Translations under genes and position numbers: made by a program | In this document: positions 41,771 through 48,415 of the stretch, piece by piece | How positions within the stretch are numbered: position 1 is the first letter of the stretch | Layout of the letters: each line of letters opens with the position of its first letter | Notes under the pieces: generated by a model | Databases searched by the model: none | The model's input: the letters and a program-made list of their open reading frames with translations, nothing else | What the model was told of the DNA's origin: nothing | NCBI RefSeq assembly: GCF_900100955.1 | Contig: NZ_FNCC01000005.1 | Coordinates: 124,001-188,000, forward strand | Reading direction: 5' to 3' | Origin: Lentzea fradiae | GTDB lineage: Bacteria; Actinomycetota; Actinomycetes; Mycobacteriales; Pseudonocardiaceae | Length of the DNA: 64,000 nucleotides

Positions 41771-42705
41771 GCGACCGGGTCCCGTTCGCGCAACGCCGTG
41801 CCGTCGAGCCGGGCCACGTGCTCGCCGGTGCCCACCACGTCGAAGTGGCGGCGCAGCGACGACAGCACCCAGCCGAGCAGTGCGACCTTCTCGCCGCCGG
41901 GCACGGCCATGCCGGGGAAGAACTCCATGCCGGGTGCCTCGGCGGCGGCCAGCACGTCCGTCGGGTGCAGCAGCAGCGACTGCCCGGCTCCGGTGGCACG
42001 GCACAACCTCAGCGCCGTGCGGAAGTACCCGCGGGCCAGCCGGGGCGAGATCTGGTGCAGCTGCAACAGGTACGCGCCGTGGATCGGCACCCGCAGCAGC
42101 GGCATCGTGGTGACCGGCAGCTCGACGAGCCCGCCCGCACGCCACCGGTACGCCTGGTTCGGCGCCCTGACCTTGCCGAACCCGCCGAACAGGTCCGTCG
42201 CGCCGCTGTCCGGTCCGGCGGTGCGGTTGTGGTAGGCGCGGGCCAGCGGCCCGATCCACGTCGGCAGGACGCTCGCGTCGTAGCGGTACCCGCGGCGGGT
42301 GAGGACGTCGAGCAGCTGCGGCGTGACGCTGTAGCCGGGGCCGCGGAACCCGGTGGGCTTCGGCGCCCCGGCGGCGACGATCGCCCGTTCCGCGCGGGCC
42401 ACCTCGTCGTCCAGCTCGGCGGGGGAGTACCGGTGCAGCCACGGCTCGTGGCCGAACGAGTGGTTCGCGACCTCGTGCCCGGCCGCGGTGATGGCGGCGA
42501 CGGCCCCGGCGCCGTCGTCGCGTTCGGCGTCCGCGCCCACGACGAACACCGTGGTGGTCAGGCCGTGCTCGCCGAACACGTCCAGCAGCCTCGGCACCGC
42601 GGACGGCAGGAAGCTCGGCCTGCGCTCCCACGCCGGGTCGCCGTGCGTCTTCAGGTACGCCCAGAGGTTGTCGAGGTCCAGCGACACGCTGGCGACGGGC
42701 CTCAC
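41761..42705 (-). CDS. Polysaccharide deacetylase family protein
   Basis: This 314-residue NodB-like carbohydrate esterase 4 domain protein has motif 1 SLDLDNLWAY, motif 2 HEVANHSFGHEPW (metal-binding His pair) and motif 3 FRGPGYS. There is no signal peptide, so it may act in the cytoplasm on a sugar or lipid-linked precursor. GTG 42705 overlaps the upstream transporter stop by GTGA. With the UDP-GlcNAc 2-epimerase encoded divergently, it suggests that the glycan contains N-acetylated hexosamine that is later de-N-acetylated. Confidence 0.85.
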   Translation of the reverse strand: MRPVASVSLDLDNLWAYLKTHGDPAWERRPSFLPSAVPRLLDVFGEHGLTTTVFVVGADAERDDGAGAVAAITAAGHEVANHSFGHEPWLHRYSPAELDDEVARAERAIVAAGAPKPTGFRGPGYSVTPQLLDVLTRRGYRYDASVLPTWIGPLARAYHNRTAGPDSGATDLFGGFGKVRAPNQAYRWRAGGLVELPVTTMPLLRVPIHGAYLLQLHQISPRLARGYFRTALRLCRATGAGQSLLLHPTDVLAAAEAPGMEFFPGMAVPGGEKVALLGWVLSSLRRHFDVVGTGEHVARLDGTALRERDPVACG

Positions 42706-43529
42706 CGCTCACCCCCGGCGCCGACGAGCTCACGGGCGGGCGCCGCGACGGACCCGAGCACCAGCACGCCGGAGACGACCAGCAGCACGCCGAGGCCGAC
42801 CCACCACTCCCGCCCCGGCGCGATCCCGTCGCCCATCAGCAGCAGGCCCGCGGCCGAGCTGACCACCACCGTCGTCGCGTCCATCGACGCCACCGCCGAC
42901 GTGGCCGACCCGCGTTGCAGCGCCGTGGCGAGGCAGGCTTGCCCGGCGAACGCGGCCAGCACCATCACCCACGTCAGCGGGTGCGCCAGCAGCTCCGCCA
43001 CCGGCTTCCCGGCGACGTTGCGCGCCGCCACGGCCACGACCGCGAACGCGAGACCCGCCAGCAGGGGTGTGGCGGAGCGGAACGCGCGGGCCAGCGGGAG
43101 CACCGCGAGCGTCACCACGCCGAGCACCACCAACGCGGGCACCAGCGGCAGCTCCCGCGCGGCCGACGGCGCCGCCGCCCCGGTGAGCAGCAGCAGGCCG
43201 CACGCCATCACCACCAGGACCGCGACCTCGACCCGCCGGATGCGCCAGCCGAGCAGCAGCACGCCGATCACCGTCGCGAGCCCGACCGCGCTGCTCGACC
43301 CCGCCTGCACCAGGTACAGCGGCAGCTCCTCGCGGGCGAGGAAGGCGAACGCGAAACCGCCCGCCTGGCCGGTGAACCCGAGCAGGTACAGGCGGTCGGC
43401 CGCGAGCCGTGCGAGCAGCCCCACGCCGGCGCCGGGACGGTCCTCCGCCCTGCGCGCGGCGACGGTCTGCGCGACTATCCCCAGCCCGTACAGCACGGTG
43501 GACACGGCAAGCGCCAGATGACCGGACAC
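42702..43529 (-). CDS. DMT/EamA-like membrane transporter
   Basis: This 275-residue protein has nine to ten hydrophobic helices arranged as two EamA-like halves, beginning SGHLALAVSTVLYGLGIVAQ and with a second half around VMVLAAFAGQACLATALQRG. GTG 43529 is chosen because GGAGAG precedes it; a longer start at 43592 would add a non-membrane tail. It is the first gene of the nine-gene reverse glycan operon. Such small transporters in glycan loci sometimes flip undecaprenyl-phosphate sugars, which could supply the GT87-like enzyme; this is inference. Confidence 0.75.
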   Translation of the reverse strand: MSGHLALAVSTVLYGLGIVAQTVAARRAEDRPGAGVGLLARLAADRLYLLGFTGQAGGFAFAFLAREELPLYLVQAGSSSAVGLATVIGVLLLGWRIRRVEVAVLVVMACGLLLLTGAAAPSAARELPLVPALVVLGVVTLAVLPLARAFRSATPLLAGLAFAVVAVAARNVAGKPVAELLAHPLTWVMVLAAFAGQACLATALQRGSATSAVASMDATTVVVSSAAGLLLMGDGIAPGREWWVGLGVLLVVSGVLVLGSVAAPARELVGAGGER

Positions 43530-43705
43530 GCGGAACTCTCCGTTGGTTTCGGCGAAACACGCTTCGGCGCGCGCCTCAGACTGAGCGCGCACCCTACGAC
43601 ACGCCTGTGCCCCAACACTTTCGAGCGATGTCCCGGTGAACGCTTTCGAGTGAACGTGGGCGGAGAACGCCGGGGAACGCCAAGATCGGTGAGTACTTTG
43701 CCGCA

Positions 43706-44812
43706 GTGCTGGAAACGACCACCGTGACGATCGTCTGCGGAACCAGGCCCGAGCTGATCAAGCTGGCGCCGCTCGTCGACCACTTCGGCAGCGCGTGCAC
43801 GATGATCTACACCGGTCAGCACTACGACCGCTCGATGTACTCGCTCATCCGCAGGGACGTGCCGGAGCCGGGCGGCTTCCACGAGCTGCGGCTGGGCGGT
43901 CTGCGCAGGGGCGACCAGCTCGGCCGCGCCGTCGCGGCCGTCGACGAGGTGCTGGCACAGGAGCGCCCGGCGGCGGTGATCGTCCAGGGCGACACGACGT
44001 CCGCGCTCGCGGGGGCGCTGGCGGCCAACGCCTGCGACGTGCCGCTGGTGCACGTCGAGGCCGGCCTGCGCAGCTACGACCGCGCGATGCCGGAGGAGCA
44101 CAACCGGGTGGTCATCGACCACCTCGCGGACCTGTGCTGCGCGCCGACGGCGCTGAACCGCCACAACCTCCTCGCCGAGGGCGTCGCGGACAGCAGGGTC
44201 GTCGTCACCGGCAACACCGTCGTCGAGGCGCTGGCGCAGGCGCAGCCGGGGCCCGGCGAGGAGGAGGCGGTGCTCGCGGGCCTCGGCCTGCGCCGCGACA
44301 GGTACGTCCTCGCGACGATCCACCGCCCGGAGAACGTCGACGACGAGGGCAACCTGAGGACGATCCTGCGCGAGCTGGCCGCGCTGCCGCTGCCCGTCGT
44401 GCTGCCGCTGCACCCGCGCACCGCCGCACGCGTGCGGGCGTTCGGGCTGGACGGGCTGCTGCACGGCCTCCGGGTCGTCGAGCCGCAGCCGTACCGGGCG
44501 TTCCTGGCGCTGGCGCACGGCTCCGCGGTGGTCGTGTCGGACTCCGGCGGCATCCAGGAGGAGGTGAGCGTGCTCAAGCGGCCCGTGGTGGTCGTGCGGC
44601 GCAGCACCGAACGCCCGGAGATCGAGGGCACGTTCGGCACCCTCGTGCCGCCGGGCCCGCTGGTGGGCGGGGCGGTCCGGGTGTGGCTGGACGACGTCGC
44701 CGGGCACCGGGAGGCGCTGCGGGAGATCGCCTCCCCCTACGGCAGCGGCTCGCCGTCCGAGCAGATCGCCCACGCCGTGCGGCAGCTGGTGGGGCAGCCC
44801 GTGCCGGTGTGA
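43706..44812 (+). CDS. wecB: UDP-N-acetylglucosamine 2-epimerase (non-hydrolysing)
   Basis: This 368-residue GT-B-like epimerase has VCGTRPELIKLAPLV, VQGDTTSALAGAL, HVEAGLRSYDRAMPEEHNR, HRPENVDDEGN and VVSDSGGIQEE. These are the full set of motifs of WecB/MnaA enzymes, which interconvert UDP-GlcNAc and UDP-ManNAc in the cytosol. GTG 43706 lacks a clear ribosome-binding site, so the message may be leaderless. The gene is divergent from the glycan operon, with 176 bp between, and probably supplies ManNAc or a derivative for the polymer. Confidence 0.92.
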   Translation: MLETTTVTIVCGTRPELIKLAPLVDHFGSACTMIYTGQHYDRSMYSLIRRDVPEPGGFHELRLGGLRRGDQLGRAVAAVDEVLAQERPAAVIVQGDTTSALAGALAANACDVPLVHVEAGLRSYDRAMPEEHNRVVIDHLADLCCAPTALNRHNLLAEGVADSRVVVTGNTVVEALAQAQPGPGEEEAVLAGLGLRRDRYVLATIHRPENVDDEGNLRTILRELAALPLPVVLPLHPRTAARVRAFGLDGLLHGLRVVEPQPYRAFLALAHGSAVVVSDSGGIQEEVSVLKRPVVVVRRSTERPEIEGTFGTLVPPGPLVGGAVRVWLDDVAGHREALREIASPYGSGSPSEQIAHAVRQLVGQPVPV

Positions 44813-44847
44813 GCCCCCGGGCGGCGCCGTCCGAGAAGAGGGGAAGG

Positions 44848-44880
44848 GTGTGGCCGCGCCCCCCTACGCCGCGGCCACAC
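44848..44880. terminator. Bidirectional hairpin after epimerase gene
   Basis: An 11-bp perfect stem (GTGTGGCCGCG with CGCGGCCACAC) with an 11-base loop lies between the convergent epimerase and small membrane protein genes. Confidence 0.75.
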
Positions 44881-44885
44881 CGGGA

Positions 44886-45203
44886 TCAGAGCCGCACGAG
44901 GTTCGTGCGGTCCGGCTCGATCCCCTCGGTGGGACCTGTGTCCGGCATCGACCCGCGCAACGCCCGACCGTTGGCGAGGATCGACTGCCAGGTGTCCCAC
45001 ACGGCGATGAGCGCGGCCGAGAGCACGACGGCGACAGCCACGGCGAGCACGCCGCTGTCGTCGAGCAGCACCACGGCGGCGACGACGGCCCACAGTTCGA
45101 CAGCGGTGAAGACGACGGCGTAGACCACCCGTTCCGTGTGCTTGCGCCGCGCACGCTGCATCTGCTTGCGGGAGTCGGTTTCCGGCAGAGTGTGACGCTT
45201 CAT
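44886..45203 (-). CDS. Small two-helix membrane protein, unknown function
   Basis: This 105-residue protein has a basic N-terminus (QMQRARRKHTERV) and two transmembrane helices (about 27-48 and 52-72). An acidic C-terminal tail ends DRTNLVRL. ATG 45203 has CAGGAG upstream. It follows the Crp-type regulator gene by 116 bp on the same strand. I recognise no family. It might belong with the nearby peptide locus, for example as protection protein, but nothing in the sequence shows that. Confidence 0.6.
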   Translation of the reverse strand: MKRHTLPETDSRKQMQRARRKHTERVVYAVVFTAVELWAVVAAVVLLDDSGVLAVAVAVVLSAALIAVWDTWQSILANGRALRGSMPDTGPTEGIEPDRTNLVRL

Positions 45204-45319
45204 GACGGCTCCTGGGTGAGTGGTCTTCTTCCTGCTGTTGTGGTTCCAGGAAAGACCTGACGGACGGGTCCGTCTGCGTCAGATGTCACACAACACCGAA
45301 ACCGGTCTTCGCGGCGGGG

Positions 45320-45997
45320 TCAGATCCCGCACAGGGACCGCAATTCGTCTTCGCGCAGAATCTCGATGCTGGTGCGGCTGGTGACGATGATCCCCTTCTG
45401 CCGCAGCTTCTTCAACGCCCTGGTCAGGGTCTCCCGCGAGATGCCGGCGATCCCGGCCAGCTCGCGCTGGCTCAGCGGCACGGTGGCGATCAGGTCGTCG
45501 GCCCCGCGGTGGGCGAGGTCGAGCAGGACCGCGCCGACGCGGACGAGCGACGGGCCGGTCCTGAGGTCCTGCTGCTCGCCCGTGGCCCGGTGCCGGGACA
45601 CGACGACCCGCAGCATCGCCCACGAGATGCCGGGGTGGTTGCGGCACAACCTCTTCAGCGCCAGCGCGTGGATGAGCAGACCGTGCACCGGGTCGAGCGC
45701 CGTGAGGGTGGCGGACCGGCGGCGGCCGTCGATCGCGGACAGCTCGCCGATGATCTCGCCGGGACCGCGCACGGCGAGCACGGTCTCCTCGCCGGTGAGG
45801 GCGAACCGGCTGACCTTCACTCGGCCGTGTGACACCAGGAGCACGTTGCGCGAGTTGTCCCCCTGATGGCAGATCACCGACCCCGGCTGGAACAGCACGC
45901 GCGTCGCGGCGGCTTCGAGCGCCGAGCGGTCGGGTTGTTCGAGCATCCCCCAGAAGGACTGGTCGCTCCCCATCCTCCCATGATTCACGGACCGCAC
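45320..45997 (-). CDS. Crp/Fnr family transcriptional regulator
   Basis: This 225-residue protein has an N-terminal cyclic-nucleotide-binding-type beta-roll (LFQPGSVICHQGDNSRNVLLVSHGRVKV and PGEIIGELSAIDGRRRSAT). The C-terminal winged helix contains LSQRELAGIAGISRETLTRAL. The phosphate-binding-cassette-like segment GELSAIDGRRRSAT is close to that of cAMP-binding members. There are no N-terminal cysteines for an iron-sulfur cluster, so it is not Fnr-like. Start GTG 45997 is tentative; ATG 45973 is an alternative. It sits between the XRE gene and the small membrane protein, all on the same strand. Confidence 0.88.
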   Translation of the reverse strand: MRSVNHGRMGSDQSFWGMLEQPDRSALEAAATRVLFQPGSVICHQGDNSRNVLLVSHGRVKVSRFALTGEETVLAVRGPGEIIGELSAIDGRRRSATLTALDPVHGLLIHALALKRLCRNHPGISWAMLRVVVSRHRATGEQQDLRTGPSLVRVGAVLLDLAHRGADDLIATVPLSQRELAGIAGISRETLTRALKKLRQKGIIVTSRTSIEILREDELRSLCGI

Positions 45998-46207
45998 CCC
46001 GGGTCACTGACCCGATCGAGCTAAATCCGGGGTTCTGGTGCGAACGCGCGGTGAGTGCCTCGGAGCACGCGATGTGGTGCCAGAAGTGGGCCGCTGCCAC
46101 GGCTGCTGCTCGTCGAAGAGCAGCAGCCGCAAGTGAAGCGAGGGGGTGCGGGTGGCGCACCCCGCGTCCCCGCCGGGTTCGTCGCGGTGGTGGGGGACAA
46201 CCCGCGG

Positions 46208-46498
46208 TCACACGACTCCCGTGAGTTGGGTCTGATCGACGTCGTCGCGGCCGTGCGCGGCGCCTGACCGCCTGCACGCGGCGACCCAGCGCAGCCGCCA
46301 GCGGGTGATGTCGCCGCCGCAGGCCCGCGCGATCGCGAGAACCGTGTCGAGCCTGGGGAAGCGACGCCCGGTCAGGGCGTCGTGCAACGTGCTGCGGGCG
46401 CACCCGGTGCGGCGCGCCAGCTCGCGGTAGGACAAGCCGGCCAGCAGACGCAGCTCGTCCAGGTCGGTGCCGAGCTGGTTCCTGCCCCCTGTGGACAT
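46208..46498 (-). CDS. Small XRE-like helix-turn-helix protein
   Basis: This 96-residue protein is a Cro/C1-type helix-turn-helix (LRLLAGLSYRELARRTGCARSTLHDALTGRRFP) with a short Trp/Arg-rich C-terminal helix. ATG 46498 is chosen for its AGGAG site. It lies 101 bp after the SdpB-like C-terminal part on the same strand and may be a local regulator of that locus. It is unrelated to SdpR, which is ArsR-like. Confidence 0.75.
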   Translation of the reverse strand: MSTGGRNQLGTDLDELRLLAGLSYRELARRTGCARSTLHDALTGRRFPRLDTVLAIARACGGDITRWRLRWVAACRRSGAAHGRDDVDQTQLTGVV

Positions 46499-46599
46499 CC
46501 GGACTCCTGTGGTGTTCGGTTCCTCCGTTGCCCTCTCCGCGATCAGCCCACCCGCATGGATACCCGGCGGGCGGGAAAAACGCCACAAGTCGATCTTGG

Positions 46600-46977
46600 T
46601 CACCGTTGACGGTGCCGGCCGCTCGCCGCCGCGGCCACGAACCCGAGCATCACCAGCCCGAAGCTCACGAGACCGAGCACGACGGCGATGCCGCCGTGCA
46701 GCACCACGGCGCACGCGAGACCGGCCCGGCGCAGCGGGGAGTTTCCGAGCACGCAGACCACGATGGCCGTTTCCAGGACGACCGTTCCCCAGGTGGCCAC
46801 CCCGATCACGAAACCTGATTGCAGCAGTGGTGCGAGTTCGGAAGTCGTTCCGAAATACGCGTCCTGCATCACATAGTGCAGTGCGGTCCCGTTACGCCAT
46901 TCCGGTTCCACGAGTTTCGTCCAGACCGCTTGTCCGTACACCACGACCACCTGCGACCGGATCATCCAGTGGGCCAC
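46600..46977 (-). CDS. SdpB-like/HTTM membrane protein, C-terminal part (split gene)
   Basis: This 125-residue membrane segment continues, in the same frame, the protein that stops at 46996. The bridge reads PLPE-stop-RKGSAL, then VAHWMIRSQVVVVYGQAVWTKL. Transmembrane stretches cover ~8-20, 55-80 and 85-118. The motif around QVVVVYGQAVWTKL is typical of HTTM-domain proteins of the SdpB group, where it lies mid-protein. GTG 46977 could serve for re-initiation, with GGAAGGG upstream. The two parts together (~280 residues) match the family's usual length, so this is a nonsense-interrupted gene, a functional two-part protein, or a readthrough product. Confidence 0.65.
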   Translation of the reverse strand: MAHWMIRSQVVVVYGQAVWTKLVEPEWRNGTALHYVMQDAYFGTTSELAPLLQSGFVIGVATWGTVVLETAIVVCVLGNSPLRRAGLACAVVLHGGIAVVLGLVSFGLVMLGFVAAAASGRHRQR

Positions 46978-46995
46978 CAGGGCCGAGCCCTTCCG

Positions 46996-47445
46996 TCATT
47001 CGGGTAACGGTGTGTCCGGGCGTCTCCAATGCCAGATCCGGTCGTCGGTCAGACAGAGCGGGATGAGCAGCAGGGTGACGATTCTCGCCACGTTCTCGCC
47101 GCCGTTCGGGATGTGGATCGCGGCGGCGAGGCTGAATGTCGCGTACCAGTGCGGAACGCACGTCCAGCGCGGACGGTAGCCGGACGCGGCGAGAACCAGG
47201 GCGGCGATCGTCACGACCCGGAAAACCGTCTGGGCGGCGGGAGACGAGCTCGCGCACCACAGCGAAAGCCCTCGCAGCCCGTCGCACCGCGGCCCCGCCG
47301 GACCGCCCGGCACGGCGGGGAAGAGGTCGGAGTCCGAGGTGAACACGAGCACGGTCAGCTCCGCCACCGCGACCAGCGACCGGGCGGCACCGAGCAGCGC
47401 GGTCCGGTGCTCGAACGCGAGGGCGTGGTCTACCGGGGTGCGCAC
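46996..47445 (-). CDS. SdpB-like/HTTM membrane protein, N-terminal part (in-frame stop)
   Basis: This 149-residue N-terminal half has helices at about 13-32, 55-75 and 90-110. It carries the HTTM-type segment AAAIHIPNGGENVARIVTLL and ends LTDDRIWHWRRPDTPLPE-stop. SdpB homologues work with SdpA to mature and export a secreted toxin peptide. GTG 47445 overlaps the end of the SdpA-like gene, as in sdpAB operons. A rare TTA codon lies three codons before the TGA (CCG TTA CCC GAA TGA). The same frame reopens seven codons later as the C-terminal half. Whether this is a mutation or a functional split is unresolved. Confidence 0.65.
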   Translation of the reverse strand: MRTPVDHALAFEHRTALLGAARSLVAVAELTVLVFTSDSDLFPAVPGGPAGPRCDGLRGLSLWCASSSPAAQTVFRVVTIAALVLAASGYRPRWTCVPHWYATFSLAAAIHIPNGGENVARIVTLLLIPLCLTDDRIWHWRRPDTPLPE

Positions 47446-47966
47446 CGCAGGTCCACGACGGCGATGCGCACGACGTGCCGCACCGGCACCGCACGGCTGG
47501 GGCGCTCCACGGTGAACACCGCGGGCCCGCATGGTGTGCCCGGCTTGAAATGGCTGTTCAGCGCCATTCTCGGGGCAGCCGCGATGGCGGCGGCGCAGCC
47601 GGACACCTCGGCCGCCGCGCAGTCCTGCCAGTGCGCGTCCGGAACCTGGTCCACCGTCGCGAGCAGGCGGACGAGGTCGGCGTAGCCGGCCCGGTCGAGG
47701 CCCCCGAGGTGGTCCCGGTCGCCCGCGGTCCGGGTGATCGGGACGAACGCGCCGCCGCCCGCCTGGTGGTAGGCGACGACGAACTCGCGCTCCGCCGCGT
47801 TGGTGAAGAGCCGCATCCCCACCGGCCAGAAGAGCCGGAAGGTCTCCCGCGCGGCGGTGTCGCGCTGCCCGGCGGGCAGCTGGGCGGCGGTGGCGGCGAG
47901 GAACAGCAACCCGAGTGCGGCCGCGGTGCAGCTCATGCCTTTCGCGGCACGGGTTCCGGCGTTCAT
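47430..47966 (-). CDS. SdpA-like peptide-toxin maturation protein
   Basis: This 178-residue protein has one N-terminal transmembrane helix (SCTAAALGLLFLAATAAQL) and the SdpA family block FRLFWPVGMRLFTNAAEREFVVAYH (shown as FRLFWPVGMRLF and EREFVVAYH). A C-terminal domain has paired cysteines (DCAAAEVSGCA). In Bacillus subtilis SdpA works with SdpB to turn pro-SdpC into the SDP cannibalism toxin. Here it is preceded by a 48-residue secreted precursor (22-bp gap) and followed by the SdpB-like gene with a 16-bp overlap, the same order of functions in a compact operon. Confidence 0.75.
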   Translation of the reverse strand: MNAGTRAAKGMSCTAAALGLLFLAATAAQLPAGQRDTAARETFRLFWPVGMRLFTNAAEREFVVAYHQAGGGAFVPITRTAGDRDHLGGLDRAGYADLVRLLATVDQVPDAHWQDCAAAEVSGCAAAIAAAPRMALNSHFKPGTPCGPAVFTVERPSRAVPVRHVVRIAVVDLRCAPR

Positions 47967-47988
47967 GTCGACGAGCTGCCGCGAATTG

Positions 47989-48135
47989 TCAGCACTCGGT
48001 GGTGCACGGCCCGATTATCAGGGCCGTCTTCTTCTCCGATTCAGTGGGAGCGGTGTCCGACAATGCTCCGGAAATGGTGATGATCGCGATTGCGGCAGCT
48101 GCCAGGAGCATGCCGAAGAAGCTGGAACTTCTCAT
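47989..48135 (-). CDS. Small secreted peptide precursor of the Sdp-like locus
   Basis: This 48-residue precursor has the N-terminus MRSSSFFGMLLAAAAIAI, a hydrophobic core to ~21 and a likely signal-peptidase site after SGA (residue 24). The remaining ~24 residues run LSDTAPTESEKKT then ALIIGPCTTEC, ending in two cysteines four apart. ATG 48135 follows GAGGGG nine bases upstream. Codon use is less GC-biased than its neighbours (for example ATA for Ile). It is immediately upstream of the SdpA-like gene and co-directional, so it is the natural candidate for the toxin or signal precursor. It is far shorter than SdpC (about 200 residues), and I see no similarity to it. Confidence 0.65.
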   Translation of the reverse strand: MRSSSFFGMLLAAAAIAIITISGALSDTAPTESEKKTALIIGPCTTEC

Positions 48136-48415
48136 TTTCTTGATCCCCTCGTCGTCGCGCCGGAAACCTCCCCGTCCCCGCCGCTGCGGCAAGGAATATG
48201 GCACCCGTTGTCCGGGTCGTCAACTCATGACGGGGTGTGGTCGGTTGATTCCTCTCAGTGATTCCACCTGATGCTGAATCGGTGCAGGGCAACTGGCGTA
48301 TCTATGGCTCGCGGCGCGCCTCTGAGGAGATAACTGTCGAACTCGCGGCGGTACCCGCTGGTGTCCAACGTCGGGCCCCACTCGTCGTACTCCGAGATGG
48401 AAAGCGTGCGGCTGA
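48136..48415. promoter_or_regulatory. Divergent control region: peptide locus versus SARP regulator
   Basis: This 280-bp region holds promoters for the peptide operon (minus) and the AfsR-type gene (plus). TGATTCC occurs twice (48246 and 48259, 13 bp apart) with an inverted GAATC at 48276. No 11- or 22-bp SARP repeat is evident here. Confidence 0.35.

Noticed and set aside
44886-45203. Small membrane protein as immunity protein of the Sdp-like locus
   Set aside because: Only two helices, no similarity to SdpI, and separated from the locus by two regulator genes; kept as unknown.
46100-46129. 12-bp perfect hairpin (CGGCTGCTGCTC) between XRE and Crp genes
   Set aside because: About 80 bp from the XRE stop with no T tract; it could be a terminator but is not distinct enough to call.
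46892-47494. Alternative reverse frame across the SdpB-like interruption that reads through the TGA site
   Set aside because: Translation is Arg/Gly/Pro-rich without membrane helices; a frameshift explanation is unnecessary because both SdpB-like halves are in one frame.
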